The notes under the pieces were generated by a model. It made no database searches, was not told the DNA's origin, and saw only the letters and a program-made list of their open reading frames with translations. Below, in pieces: positions 21,848 to 34,069 of a stretch of 64,000 nt of DNA. How positions within the stretch are numbered: the first letter of the stretch is position 1; every line of letters starts with the position of its first letter. The DNA comes from Albula goreensis (taxonomy: Eukaryota > Chordata > Actinopteri > Albuliformes > Albulidae). Location: the NCBI GenBank assembly GCA_022829145.1, contig CM040747.1:30964936-31028935 (forward strand). Reading direction: 5' to 3'. A program made the translations under genes and the position numbers.

Positions 21848-22453
21848 AAGTGGTCTCCTGTTTGGAGACAGACTCAGCGGGGAGCTGGCTGTGTGTGGGT
21901 ACAGAGTGGAGTGCAAAGAGCTCAGACGCTGCCCCGTCCAGGAGGAGCAGCAGATACCAGCATGTCTGCCACAGCGCGCAAGAGGTAAAAACAGCTAAAA
22001 ATCAATCTTCCTTTCCTCACAACCACTGAAAAAAAACACTGTGCTAAAATCCGACAATGCACACAAATACATTTACACAGTGTCTATTTTGTTCTGCTTG
22101 TGGCCCCTAAACCACTGTTCAATGTCAAGACATATTTACAAAATAAATACATGTTCAATAAAATTTTTAAAAACTTGGAATGGGATATTGCTCAAAAAGT
22201 GAGATTAAGTTGAACCATGTGAGTTTAAGTAAGGTGCGACATAGCTTCACAAGTCATTCGAGATTCTCACATGATAAGGTTGTAATTCAAAACAAGGGCA
22301 TCTTTAGTGCAGTACAGAAATGTAGCAGTTCAATTGTATCTGGAGCACAAAGGCAGAGTGAGAGAGACAGCAGTATGTGGTCAACAGAGGGAGCTACTGG
22401 CTACGGTCTGGCCATTGAGTCACAGCGAGTTTGCTGACTGGTGCCTTGGGGTC
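21847..22453. other. Non-coding DNA, nothing recognised
   Basis: Unique sequence. AGAGGGAGCTAC near 22386 is only a weak partial match to a CTCF site. No gene seen. Confidence 0.5.
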
Positions 22454-22480
22454 TCCCTCCATCCATCCCTCCCTCCCTCC

Positions 22481-22525
<45 letters not shown>
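22454..22525. repeat. (ATCC/CTCC)n plus (CT)n microsatellite
   Basis: Tetranucleotide steps pass into an uninterrupted CT run of about 40 bp. The complementary (AG)n lies at 22861-22889. Confidence 0.97.
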
Positions 22526-22527
<2 letters not shown>

Positions 22528-22602
22528 AACCCTCTCTCTCCATCTGTGCGTGTGTCCCTGTGGTTTCATGGCTAAGGGACTATTTTTATTCATCATTTGC
22601 TA

Positions 22603-22618
22603 AAAAAAAAAAAAAAAA
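22603..22618. repeat. Poly-A run
   Basis: Sixteen consecutive A. No retroposed gene is recognisable upstream. Confidence 0.95.
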
Positions 22619-22837
22619 GCATCAACAAGCACAGAGTAAAGCAGTGGACTGGAGAGGGTACACAACTAACCGAATCCGATGCTAAAAATGACCCGGTTGT
22701 GTAAGGATTCTTTCTGATGTGAATCCAGTCCCGTTTGTGACACACTCCCTATGCGTTATACCGTGCCGAATGTGTTTTTTTTTTTACGCATCTGACAGGT
22801 CCTCTTAAATAAGTGCTGCCACTCCAAAACTCCATAA

Positions 22838-22855
22838 GAGAGTCAGAGAGAGAGG

Positions 22856-22889
<34 letters not shown>
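22838..22889. repeat. (AG)n microsatellite
   Basis: Purine-rich lead-in, then a pure AG run of 29 bp (22861-22889). Confidence 0.97.
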
Positions 22890-22891
<2 letters not shown>

Positions 22892-23300
22892 AACTCACTG
22901 TTGCAGAGGGAAATAACACAAGGTTACCGTGGCAGGAAATGAGTGAGTGGCTACGTAATCTAATGGTCTATCAGCAGGTACAGTTGTCACATGAAGGAAA
23001 GTGCCAATTTCAAAGCCCCCCTGCCTTGGCAGTTTGATAACAGGCTACGATGGCCCGGGGGGAGGCCCCCCTGCAATCCGACGCCGGCTAACCCCCTCTT
23101 TGATTCCGTGACTGGTGCTGCCGAGCGCGGAGGGTCGGGAAACTGACCTCCCGCTTCGAGCCAGAGCCCCAACCACACCCCCCCCCCCCTCCCAGTGGAG
23201 GATGGGAAAAGTAAAAAGGGAACGCCGCAGTTGTGAGGTTATTGCCTTTCTCTCTCTCTCTCTCTGTCTGATCGCTGCCAGGGCTGGGGTGGCGTTCTGT
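22890..23300. promoter_or_regulatory. Candidate regulatory island, GC-rich
   Basis: Complex sequence with AATCTAATGG, GCCAATTTCAAAG and TTTGATAACAGG, then a GC hairpin at 23057-23071 (GGGGGG, AGG loop, CCCCCC), CpG-rich sequence to 23160, a C run and a short CT run. No recognisable frame. Confidence 0.28.
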
Positions 23301-24270
23301 GAGGATTAAATGGGGGGTGAAAGACGGAAAGAGGGAGGAGTGAAGGAATGATGAGACAGGTTACAGAGAAGCCCTTTTCTCTTATTTAGAGTCTCACTCT
23401 GAATATCCCTTGATCCGTTCCATATGATTATTATAAAAATGTTTTCATCACTGGAGTTTAAAAAATAAAAAGCGTTATTTATTTTTTTACAAAATTGATT
23501 GTATGAACAAAAAATATACACCGGTCTGTTTCTGTAAGTCAGTTTAAAGGTGTATGTTATGAACACTCACGTCAGTGCAAGGAAGTTAATTCTTAGGAAT
23601 CTATGTTGTTGTTCAGAAATTTATAGACAGGAAAGCATGATTCCATTAATCCTATAACACAGATAAGGGGAAAGCTGAATGATGTAATGAATGACAGTTT
23701 TCTAAGTAAGAACAAATCTTGCTGTACAGCAGTACTTCCATACAGCAGTACTGTCTTCTCCACTGTTTTTCTGAGGTTAGGGAACTAGACTGCAACATGA
23801 AATTGTACGGTTATATAATGAAAACTGAGTGACTTTAACTCTCTTTAACTTTAATAAAATATCTAATGTCTTGTGGTTTGTGACAGACATCTCCTTCTCA
23901 GAAGACAATATTTGCATGTTTACAAAGACAACATATACAAACAGATGTGTATGATTTGCATACCACCATATAAAGGTCATGTAATATCTGAATAAGGAAA
24001 GAGATAAGAAGCAATTACAACTACAGTACTCTACATCCACATGCTTAATGTCAAATTTGTATTAAAACAAGTTCATTGTAGCTTAATAGCTGAACTGAAA
24101 CTGCAAGGTGGACACAACTAATAGTATGTAACATTCATATCCATCTGTTCACTGTCAATTCACAGTAATGTCCAGTTTAGTTTTATCGTTGAGACGATTT
24201 GAAAAAGTTGACCTGCTATCAACAGATTTCCCCCTCATGAGAAGCTCATCACCCTACCTCAAACTCCAGA
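23301..24270. other. AT-rich non-coding DNA
   Basis: Unique sequence. A 16-bp-spaced direct repeat of TACAGCAGTACT occurs at 23725 and 23741. No gene recognised. Confidence 0.5.
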
Positions 24271-24351
24271 TAATAATAATAATAATAATAATACCAATAG
24301 TAATAATAACAACAACAATAATAATAATAACAACAGTGGTAGTAGCAGTAG
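24271..24351. repeat. Compound ATA/ACA/GTA trinucleotide tract
   Basis: ATA repeats grade into AAC repeats, back to ATA, and then GTA/GCA steps. Confidence 0.95.
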
Positions 24352-25560
24352 TATTTGCTGTACGCTCAAACTGCAGTGTATCTTGTTCTTATTGTATCTC
24401 CGTTACTATTGTACTGCTTTTACAGTACACCTCCACTGTACTGAAATTCAGGTACCCTGCCAATAGTAAGAGCTGACTTTTCTTCACTGCACTGTCATCC
24501 ATTCCTCAGTTCCACACCACCAGCAGGTATGACCATGCTGCATTTTTCTTCATGTGCTTGTGATCTTGTAAGTTGAATATTGTCCTCTTTTTGCCGGATC
24601 CTACTATGGCATACAGAAACTGGCCCCTGTAGGGAAGAATAATTTTTACTCCTCAGACCGAATCTGGGGCATTAGATCCACTTTTCAGTATCTATGATTT
24701 ACGATAAACCATATTTAGGAAATTACCAACAACATTAGTATATACATGGCTTCGAATTCCCAATTCAATACCTAAAGCCCATACTCAAGGAAGATAATGA
24801 GAATTAGTTTTCTTTTTATATTATATTAGACTAACTAGAATGAGTCTTCATAAGACTCAGAGTTTTGATTTAAAAATTATCAAAGAGACACAAAACATGT
24901 GCAGTTCAACTGATAAAGCCTGTTCTATATTCATCAGACTTGGGTGGTATGAAAATACAAGGGTCTTTTCCAAAGCTTTTAAAGAATACCTGCATTGTAC
25001 TTTCACTATTGCAGAATTTTTCAATTTTCATTTCAGTTGGTCTTCCTTCAAAAACATTTTAAGAACTCATTTTACATTCTTGTATTGTGAAAGCCCTTTA
25101 AAGCCACGTTTTGCTTAAGTTGTATGCTATTTTATTCAGCTGCATCCCTTTCAATTGGTTTTTGATATTTTAAATTTGTTTTATTTAATGCATTTCGCTA
25201 TGACGTGCTCCTGTTTTCGTTCTTTTTAGCACGATTCTTCGCCTTTTCTTTTCATCTCAGCGAAGTGCTATGAGCTGTAAAGGCATGGAAACTGCTATGC
25301 AAATAAAGCTTATTATTACAAATAAAGTCACTGCTTTCATGACAGGCCAAACTCACTGCAGACGACAGTCTAGACCGCATGTAGAAAGCATACGGGGAAC
25401 CTTGTCTAACGCTAAGACTTCCTCCCTTTGCCCGAAGCCAGATAAGGCTATGTAAATAGTTAGAGAAATTAAACAAAGGCCAGCGAGAGGCAAAGTGTGC
25501 CTTTGTGTGAATTTATTTTTTGTTGAGCCATTAGGAGATGTCTCATTTTGAGCAAACAGA
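24352..25560. other. AT-rich non-coding DNA
   Basis: Unique sequence with no recognised feature. Frames up to 92 codons are unremarkable. Confidence 0.5.
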
Positions 25561-26010
25561 AGGTTATTTGAGATTCACAAGCAGCTGGCTTAAAGAGGAA
25601 CAACTGCCGGAGAACGACAGGCACCCCCTGCGCCCCCAACCTCCACTTTAACGGCGGCAAGCTTGTGTTTAATTAATATCTGGCGAACTGGGGAAAGAAT
25701 GATACGGCGTTTGGCCAGAATCGCTCCCCGAAGTGCGTTTCCACAGTCCATGAGTGCGCTTAATGTATCATCTCGCTGCCAAGCACCATATACTCGTTTC
25801 CTCGGCGGCCGCATGTAAATGCGCTACGCATGCTGTTCTATGCGCTCTCGGCCTCTGGGGCCGACTCAAGCCCCCCTTAAGACAGATGGCGCGGGGTCCC
25901 GTTGATGGTTTCCATTGTTCGCCGTGGCTCTCGCCGTTAATGGGGCTTCATGGAACGTTCCTGAAGGGTGCTGGTAAACAATCCAGCGTATATACGGCTG
26001 ACCGTTATCA
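25561..26010. promoter_or_regulatory. Candidate regulatory island
   Basis: Complex CpG-containing sequence with GTGTTTAATTAATATCTGG, GCTTAATGTATCATC and CCGTTAATGGGG, lacking simple repeats. A 184-codon minus frame runs through its right end (25866-26420) but is Lys/Ile/Thr-rich, with no recognisable domain and no support as a gene. Confidence 0.33.
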
Positions 26011-26570
26011 TACACGAGTGAAGTACACAGCGATTTTTCAAATATACTGAGCTTTCTGGAGCATACAACAGTATTTCCTTTAATTGTGTTATACGTTTTC
26101 CCAAAATAATTGTGAAGTGTCGAAATGTCTGTTATGATTTTGATTTTTTTTAAAATTTCTCTATAGTCATTTTCTACAGGAGAATTCCACTTAATGGATA
26201 TGGTAGTGTAAATATAAACTGAATAGGAAATTCCCTGTGAATTTAGCTTGAGGGAATTAATGTTGTCAGTGACAGAGATATGGAGTTTAGGTGGGCGCAT
26301 GCATTTTTTCTTTATCAGTATTAACGTCATTACAGTTATTGTTACTACTATCCTTATCCATGTTTGTGAGTGGGGAGGGGACCGTGCGTTTTTCAAGTAA
26401 GAGATGAAGGGTGTCTCCACTGAACTATCAGATTTTTAACCATACAAAGGCGAAAGGAAAATGTATCACTGATTCAACACTTTGTCCAAACAGAGCAATC
26501 AATCACACAGTAATGGCAATACAAAAAAAAACCCTTTTTTAATATTTCAAAGACGCAGAGGGAAGGATGT
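26011..26570. other. AT-rich non-coding DNA
   Basis: No feature recognised beyond the chance minus frame that ends at 25866. Confidence 0.5.
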
Positions 26571-26790
26571 AGAATTCAGAGCTAATGACATTCTGCTTGA
26601 TAACGTTTCTTTCCACTAAGGTTCTCCTGGCTGTCGCTTTGGCCTACTTAAAGATGGACGTCTGCCACCGCTCGATGAGGTGCTGTGGCCTCTTTCGCTT
26701 CGGCTTATAAAAAGCCACTAATATCTCCGCCGATCCATTTCGAATCATTAACGGGGGAAAGGTAATGTTCCCATTTTAACAATGATAGCT
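26571..26790. promoter_or_regulatory. Candidate regulatory island
   Basis: Complex sequence with GAGCTAATGAC, GCCACTAATATCTCCGCC and AATCATTAACGGGG. The segment CTTTCGCTTCGGCTTATAAA (26690-26709) includes a TATAAA word. Texture matches conserved non-coding DNA. No gene. Confidence 0.33.
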
Positions 26791-27540
26791 GTCAGTCCAG
26801 CTATAAGACCGCAAGAAATATAGGGCCAACAATTACCTAAAGCTCAGGGAGGCACCTAAAAAGGTACAATCTCCACAAATCTGCTGGCGGAGGTCATCCT
26901 GTCTGTAGTGAGTTACACGCTTGCTTTGTCCAGGAAAAAAAAAAAGGATCGTCGGCCGATTCCTTTTCTGTGTGAACATTGTAATGGCATAAATGATTGA
27001 GACGCCAGAGAGCAGATCAATTCCACAGCAATGGATGAGTCTCAAACACACTGTAACATGTTCAGTGTTCATTTATCTCTAACGGATTTTATGCGCGCTG
27101 ATTGAATACGGAATACTTTACTGTCGAGGGTTCAGAGGAGGACACACCGAAGGTGCGGAAAATCATGATACTGCAGCAAGGGACTCTGGGTAGTTTCTGT
27201 GCTGGAGCAATAATGTCCTCTGTACATTGGCCAGAATAATGAAACAGATTTTTCCTCAATTTTTGTCATTAGACAGAAATCTTGCATCATTAATTGTACC
27301 CTGTCAATGTTTCAGGACTCAGTTTCTAATAGAATTCTTCTACAGAAATGTAAAATACATTAAATGCATTAGGTTTATTTCAGTCACGTGGTGTTTCAAA
27401 TTAACTTAATTAGCCACACCACATGAAGCTCTGACAAAGCATAACAGAAGATGCGAACACTTCTGTCAGCTAAATACTGGCAAAGAATGCTCCCGATAAA
27501 AGGGTTGATTTTAAACAAGGTCTAGAAAATATACAAAAAA
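26791..27540. other. Non-coding DNA, nothing recognised
   Basis: AT-rich unique sequence. Confidence 0.5.
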
Positions 27541-27940
27541 AAGTCCTCCTCCTGGTATTAAGTCCTGCATGGTCCCAGCCTGCCTCATCTCTTCTCCCAC
27601 CCTCTCTGGCGCTAAGATGTAGACGACCCTCGCCCACCTTGTTTGTCCCGGCCGGAGGTCCGGAGGTCTCCCTCCGCTCCCCCGGAGTCTTACGGCAGCT
27701 GTTGGCGAACGGTTAAACTGGTTTAGGGGAGCTTTTTCAATCTGTCATCGAAACGGAGTGCCCTTTCGCGCTGGGATAAGTCACCGAACATGTGATCGGT
27801 ATCTATAGAATGTCCTTTGGTCTCACGAGGAGGTCGGGATGATTTAGGCCCCCTTCATTTAACCTACTGTACCGGGCAGGTGTGCGCCACGTGCGTATGG
27901 TAAAGAACAGGGGGCCGACGCACAGGGGCGCGCCAAGCGA
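27541..27940. promoter_or_regulatory. Candidate regulatory island
   Basis: GC rises in 27580-27900. A short direct repeat CCGGAGGT occurs twice near 27650-27672, followed by complex CpG-containing sequence. No recognisable frame. Confidence 0.27.
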
Positions 27941-27942
27941 CC

Positions 27943-28018
27943 GGCATCGCGCTGGAATCGAACCTATGAGAAAAATGGGCTTAAGAAAATTTAAAATGGG
28001 CCACTGGACGATATACGC
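27943..28018 (-). mobile_element. tRNA-like relic (box A and box B), possible SINE head
   Basis: On minus, TCGTCCAGTGG (28011-28001) resembles an A box of tRNA-Glu type, and GGTTCGATTCC (27964-27954) is a perfect B box 36 bp further on. The sequence between can form a weak anticodon-arm-like hairpin (TTTAA / TTAAG around ATTTTC). The acceptor and T stems do not pair, so this is not a working tRNA gene. It may be the head of the SINE family seen at 33.7-41.6 kb. Confidence 0.35.
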
Positions 28019-28080
28019 GGTCGATGATTTTGTCGTCCAAAAACCGACACCATTTTGTCGTTCAGCAAATACGTGAAGAG

Positions 28081-28991
28081 GACAAAGACCGTGGTGAGCA
28101 TGTAGACAGTTCAGAATTCACCAAACAAAGAATGTACGATGTCAAACCGCCTTCCAGAGAGGGTATGGGTACTATTTGGTACTAACAATTGCAAAAACAT
28201 AAATTATGGAATAAATATGTAAAAATATAAAAAAAAAACAGTAAAATGGTAGTATGAAAATAAACTAAGACGGGGTGTTGTGACACAGTCCGGAGACAAA
28301 GCCAGTAGTCCACCCTTAACCAGCCTTAAGTGGTTTATTTCTATACCGCCGCAAAGCCCAGGGTGTCTTATTCCACTTACACAGCAACTACCTGATAAAT
28401 AAACATTTCACCATTCAAATTCAATTAAACTAAATTATTGCATCGGTAAGATGCTGTTAACTTGTCCCTTTTCACCGGTATTTACAGTTGTAAATACAGT
28501 GTAGAATGGACTTGCATATTGATTTGGAATATGATAAGGCTGCTTTTGCTGGAAGTACTTCAAAACCAAGGTTTCTCTGTAGGGTAACAGAAAAATAATC
28601 TAACCGTCTTGACCAATCAGGATCAATTATTTTACTAAACCATGGTACAAGCATATGGAATTACATATAATTACACTGATCTACTACAGGTAATTATTAA
28701 TTATAAAGGTGACTCCTACACAATTAGCAACATACAACCCATTCTAAGCCTTCTTTCGCTTTATTGTATACTGCTAAAGGTTTTGTTTAACCCTTGCCCA
28801 ACTTATACTTCCTTCGTTAGGACGGCTGTAAATCTACCCACATACTCAGTCCTTGTCTTTAATGAAACTGCACAATTACAGTAGCGCCTGCAATGTCTAT
28901 AATTGTATAAAATATATTTAATAATAATATAACTGCATGGTATGAATACACATTAAAATTTCAGGTCTACCTCAGTTTTCTTTCTAAAAAA
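28081..28991. other. AT-rich non-coding DNA
   Basis: Unique AT-rich DNA. No feature recognised. Confidence 0.5.
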
Positions 28992-28992
28992 G

Positions 28993-29030
28993 GTACTCTG
29001 TCAGAGTTAAAAGTACTCTGTGAGAGTTCA
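28993..29030. repeat. 20-bp tandem duplication with palindromic core
   Basis: GTACTCTGTCAGAGTT (28993-29008) is repeated as GTACTCTGTGAGAGTT (29013-29028) after AAAA, so the copies are offset by 20 bp. In copy one, ACTCTG-T-CAGAGT is a perfect inverted repeat; a single C-to-G change disrupts it in copy two. Confidence 0.85.
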
Positions 29031-29788
29031 TTTAACACTGGATAGTGTTTGTCGCTGTGTAGGCTGCAAATTTCACGTGCAGCTGATATCTCTTGAGAAC
29101 ATACTAGGAGAATTGAAATAAAAACACAACTAAATGCACAAACACAGCAGTAAATATCAGCAACGCTATAACCCCCCTAGGTCTATAAGACACCAGAGAC
29201 CCCACGTTTGTTTTTTTGCGAATGTTCTGAGGTACCATCTGTCGGACCCAGGCTCCCTCCAGCTCAGGAAAAGGAGTAGGTTCACACCTCCCTTCCCCCA
29301 TCCCCAACCTCTGCTTGAAGGGAGCGATAGAGCTGGGTCACAGAGCTGCGTGTTGGGAGGGCTCCGGTCTATGAGCTGATTGAGTTCTGGGTGAAAGCAG
29401 TCAATACCCTGGGGTTATCCTGGCATGGTTTTTGATATGCCATAAGAAAGAACCATTTCCAGCGCAAGTATTTTGTAGTTTGTCTCAACATACCATAATC
29501 AAACCAATATTTAGGTCGGATACAAATACAGAACTTTCTGACACATATTTGTCTTGGGCTTCTCTGGATATCACACATGGTCACTATATGTCCAGACATC
29601 TCTGTGATACAAAAGGTAATACAGTGAGATCTGACTTCATGTACGATGATTTCATAAGGTCTGTATATTCAACGCATATAAACTAAAGATACCTCCTAAA
29701 ATCTTCTAGAAATCAAGAAATATAACCAGGTTCATAATGGAAACCTTTATTTTACCCATAACATAGCAGAGGGGTACATACTACTCAC
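29031..29788. other. Non-coding DNA, nothing recognised
   Basis: Unique sequence. The patch at 29150-29360 is a little richer in GC. No recognisable frame. Confidence 0.5.
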
Positions 29789-29846
29789 AAATACACACAT
29801 ACCACACACATACTGCACACATGCATACACACACACAGATTTACAT

Positions 29847-29915
<69 letters not shown>

Positions 29916-29920
29916 CTCAT

Positions 29921-29969
<49 letters not shown>

Positions 29970-29999
29970 CGCACACACACACACACACACTCACACTCC
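29789..29999. repeat. (AC)n microsatellite, long and interrupted
   Basis: AC-rich over 210 bp, with a pure run from 29851 to 29908 and further runs separated by GCACACACTCATGC and TCACACTCG. Confidence 0.97.
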
Positions 30000-30950
30000 G
30001 TCCACACAGGCCCACCCTGCATGTGTAGGATTTTTGACTTCCGTTTTTAAATGTTCACAGAATTTCACACAGCCACAGCGCTTGGACAGAGTTCAGGGAC
30101 ATTGCCTTAAAACACATATCCCCTCGCGCACCTCTTTATATTAATTAATCTGGCACCCTCGTCTACCAAACGAGAAAAAAAAAAAAAAAAAAACAGCCAT
30201 ATTCCGCATGGCCTATTTCAGCGATGCCTGATCAGTCCAACCCAGACACAGCCTGCTTATCACAGCGAACCACAGCCTGCCGGGCCCCAGCTAACCCACC
30301 AGCACAGGCCAGACGGGCACACGACTGATAACTCCACCCTCACAGAAATCTGCAGCACTCTGATTTTCACAATTTATCATTTCATGCAAAAACACTAAAC
30401 AACTACTAAGTAGATGCGTCTCAGTACTCTATAAACTCCACTGTGTTCCCTAAGATCAATCGACCGCATAAAGTAGTAAACAAAAAAAACAAGCTAAACT
30501 GAACTGAGATACTCAGGATCTGAAATAGCTATCCTCACGTGTTATTTTGTTCAGAGCTAGTCTGTGTAATGGAAAATGGTGACGTGTGTACTGTTAAAAT
30601 TCTTAGTACGGTCATCTGTTTACTTGTCACTGTTTTTCAACCAACACCGGTGTGTTTTATTCGCTATTCTGTACTTTACGGTCTAGTTTTTGTGATTTTT
30701 GAGTATTTCACCGTTCTACTTTTTTAAAGTTGCACCATTTCAAAGTCAGACACACAGAAGCATAATTAAGTGTGGGAACAGCATGAACCATGCAAACTTA
30801 AGTCAATAAAAACACTGTATTAACTTCTCAAACAAAAATCGTACAGAACTCCAAGCAAGCAAGTGTCCTCTTTTTTCATACTGTTCAAATATGGCAGCCC
30901 AATCTAACACACAACCCCCAAAATGGGAGCACATAAAAAAGGGTAAAATA
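30000..30950. other. Non-coding DNA with poly-A run
   Basis: Mixed unique sequence. An A run occupies about 30174-30193. No gene recognised. Confidence 0.5.
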
Positions 30951-31200
30951 AAGACATAAAAGCAGAAGAGGCAGGCATAAATCTGCCAGATATCTCTCCG
31001 TCTGATTAATTACACGCCACCGCCTTATTAACGAGCTATTCATAAAAACAGGTCATCCCGCAGACGACAGGGAGGCCGACCCGACCGGAACAACACCCAT
31101 CTTGGTAAACTACCCGATGGAATCGACAACGTGGGTGACGAATGAGACTGCGCCCGATCCAGAACCAGAGACGGCCTAAATTACGCTGGAGCAGAGTGGC
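30951..31200. promoter_or_regulatory. Candidate regulatory island
   Basis: Complex CpG-containing sequence with GTCTGATTAATTACACGCC, CTTATTAACGAGC and TATTCATAAA. No frame of note. Confidence 0.33.
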
Positions 31201-31571
31201 GCGGGAGTGAAGGGGACAACAAAGCCTAAATGCGTATACAAAGCTCTGCTGGATGACCCACTACACAAGATCATCTGGTTAAGTGAATCAGATAAGGCTA
31301 GGTGAAGGGACAGTACTGCATCTGCAGTGTATATATTGACATATACAATGATCGCGGAAAATCAGAAAAATATATCTCCAAACCTCCAAAAATGTGAGTT
31401 CTCGGGAACTAGCTTCATCAGCTGTCGAGATATGAGACAATTACAGTTGGATACATAGACCTGTATGGTAACTTAATACTTTTATTAAAAGTGTACCAAA
31501 TGTTAAAACAAACACACAATGTGGGGAGAAATGCGCAGAAAGCAAGTGCTGAAGCCTGTGCTGAGAGCCAA
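31201..31571. other. Non-coding DNA, nothing recognised
   Basis: Unique sequence. Confidence 0.5.
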
Positions 31572-31659
31572 GATATAACGTCGCCCGGGCTGTGACTCAG
31601 TGATGTGTCAGACGGATATAACGTCGTCCGGGCCGTGTGAGGATATGTTGTTTCAGCCG
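31572..31659. repeat. 43-bp diverged tandem duplication
   Basis: GATATAACGTCGCCCGGGCT starts at 31572 and GATATAACGTCGTCCGGGCC at 31615. Similarity continues over the rest of the 43-bp unit (a shared pattern ending TCAGACG / TCAGCCG) with small indels. The shared core TAACGTCG resembles a CRE half-site. Confidence 0.8.
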
Positions 31660-31851
31660 CTCTGGAATTCTGGGCCAGGCCCTGGACAGAGCGGTGTTGG
31701 AGTTGGGGCAGGTGTCACCTGCAGAGGCCCGACTTCAGGACTCTGGTTCCAGTCGCACCTTGGCCTGAGAGCTGGGTATCACCTCCTCCTCCTGCCCGAA
31801 ACCCACCCCCGACACATCTACAGAGAGGAGCATAACCTGTGGGTGTCTGTC

Positions 31852-31977
31852 GGGGGGGGGGGGGCAGCACTTCAGTGAGCTGCCAGGCTCATCATTTATC
31901 ACGGGCAAATAACTATAGCAACTGGTGGAGGAGAGGGTGGAGGAGGGAAAGGGGGAGGGGGGGAGAGGGAGAGGTGC
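31852..31977. repeat. G-rich runs, quadruplex-capable
   Basis: A run of 13 G (31852-31864) is followed by a purine tract. In the tract, 31945-31969 holds G3, G5, G7 and G3 separated by 1-3 nt, which fits the quadruplex rule on plus. Confidence 0.9.
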
Positions 31978-33759
31978 AGCAGAATCTCAAAGCAAAAGAA
32001 GTAAGTTTTTATTTTCTTTCTTTTTTGCACTTATACTTATCACCTTTTTTTCTTTTTTCCAGTATGTGTCAATGCCGAGGTGACTGGCAAATTTCAGCAG
32101 TAGTGCTTATCTTTAAAACTTTTTAGGCTCTTAAATTCATAAACTTCAACAATGTGAATGTCAAATGATATTTTTTGGGGTTGAATTCTCTCAGCAGAAA
32201 AAGATGGCATAGGTGAAAAGGAATTTGCTCTGAAGTTAAATGTGCATTTTTACACTGGGATGTATGTTTCACACTGGCTGGAGACAGGGACCCTCGGAGT
32301 GGTCACATTCATGCTTGACACAGTGCTGGATACTCGAAATGTAAAATAACTGCATCTGCTCCCACAATCCACCATTTCAACAAGGGCCCATCGTGTCTCA
32401 CCATGTGGTCTCAAAACAGTATGCAAATTGTTTACTGGGTAAAATGACTTACAAGGTCTCAGAACAAAGTAAGTAAGATCTCAAAAGACTGCAAGCCACT
32501 TTCCATTTACTGTTAGGAAACACCCATTTAGTGCCGCAGAAATGTCCAGCCCAGGGGCGTGGCAGCTTAGACACTGGTCAGACTCTCAGGAAAGGGAAGA
32601 ATTTGACATATGCTTCCTCCACTTCACCGTGTCTCATGGTTCTGACCTCAGGTGGCCACATCCAGTCCTGGGGACTGCTAGATTTGTTATAGCAAAGAGG
32701 TGTTAGTCAGGAACACTATGAATTACCTCACAGCTGAACTAACCTCACCCCAGAAAACAATGACAACTAAAAAACTGAATAAAAGAAAAAACAAACAAAA
32801 AAAAATCAAAATAATGAAAAAAATTGCTAAATTACTCTAACGGTCTTTAGTATATAAGTTCACTTTGCCTGACTACACCTGCAAACATATCTGTACTGCT
32901 TATTATACAAAATGTATATGTAAATTCTCACTAACTGCGAACGTATAACTACATGTAAGCAATAATACTCCAGCGACAAGCTAAAAATGCTAGAAAAAAG
33001 GCATAAATAAAAACCTATAAATTGCAAACAGCAATAAAGGTTTTTTTTTGGCAAAAGATTACGGCATGCAACAGTTCCCTTGAAAAGATAGCAACTTACG
33101 GTGATGCCTCACAATAATAAATAGACATTATGCCTCTATTGGACTGCGGAAAATTTATAGTAGGGTTGCTGATTGCTTTGCTGAACATACAAGCTGTAAA
33201 TTGCATTTCATTTGGTAAATGTGCCCAGTTAGACGTTTAAAAGTAATTATTTTTGGTGGTGCTGATTGAAACATAATTTCAGCATGACTCTTGAAAATGA
33301 CAGTATTCCCCAACGACTTTGTTTTAATTTGGAAGCAATATTAATTAGAATGTACATCATGGACTTCTGATGCCCTCTCTCAAATATTTAAGGAATAATT
33401 AATGTGGCCATAAAAAAACTGTATGAATAACCTCAACCCCCCACCCCCACCCCCACCCTAACCCAACCACTGAAGTAAGAAATAACGGAATATCACCCTT
33501 GAAGTCATTACCTGAACCAAAAAGCGCTAAAACACTGGATTCAGCTTATCAAACTCTTGGTTGAAGACCATGATTATTCCAGAGTAATACCGGACACCCT
33601 CACAGAGAATGATTAGGCAGAAAGAATTAGGGAATCCCGCCCATAGACACAGAGTCTCTGGACTCAAACATTTCTGGGGATCCGAAAAACTGAAAACTGG
33701 GGCTGGGCCTTGCCATCCCATCTGCCTATTCCACCAGGGCCCAGATACACCATTAATTG
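31978..33759. other. AT-rich non-coding DNA
   Basis: Unique sequence with a C-rich patch at 33436-33459. No gene recognised. Confidence 0.5.
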
Positions 33760-33970
33760 TTTAAATAACTTAATGTTTTACGCATTTTATTAGATTATTA
33801 CGCACTATCCATTTAAACATCCTGGGTGTTTACTAAAGCGAGTCAGGTGAAGTGCCACCTTCAAGGGCACGAACGTCAGCGCCTTACTGGGGTTTCATAA
33901 AGGGACCTTCAACCTCAGACCCACGCACCCACGTTATGTAACCATTATACTGTACAAGCCACTAGGTTCA
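33760..33970 (-). mobile_element. SINE copy (tRNA-derived, V-SINE-like), centre and head
   Basis: The plus strand shows ACTATCCATTTAAACATCC, GGGTGTTTACTAAAGCGAGT and CAGGTGAAGTGCC, then AAGGGCAC and a diverged head ending near ATTATACTGTAC. The order and words match the copies at 5278-5440 and 40885-41085. The element lies on minus. Confidence 0.65.
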
Positions 33971-34069
33971 AGACTCAAGTATCATCACCACATAAAATGG
34001 CCTGACACCAGATTCACAGTACTGCGGAGGAACACCCAGCTCCGAGGTCCTGCGTTCCAATTAGCCAAA
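33971..34069. other. Non-coding DNA, nothing recognised
   Basis: Short unique stretch. Confidence 0.5.

Noticed and set aside
25866-26420. 184-codon minus frame
   Set aside because: AT-rich with Lys/Ile/Thr-biased composition and no domain or signal I recognise. It covers part of a candidate regulatory island and plain AT-rich DNA.
27943-28018. Functional tRNA gene
   Set aside because: Box A and B are present, but the acceptor and T stems do not pair and the variable part is too long.
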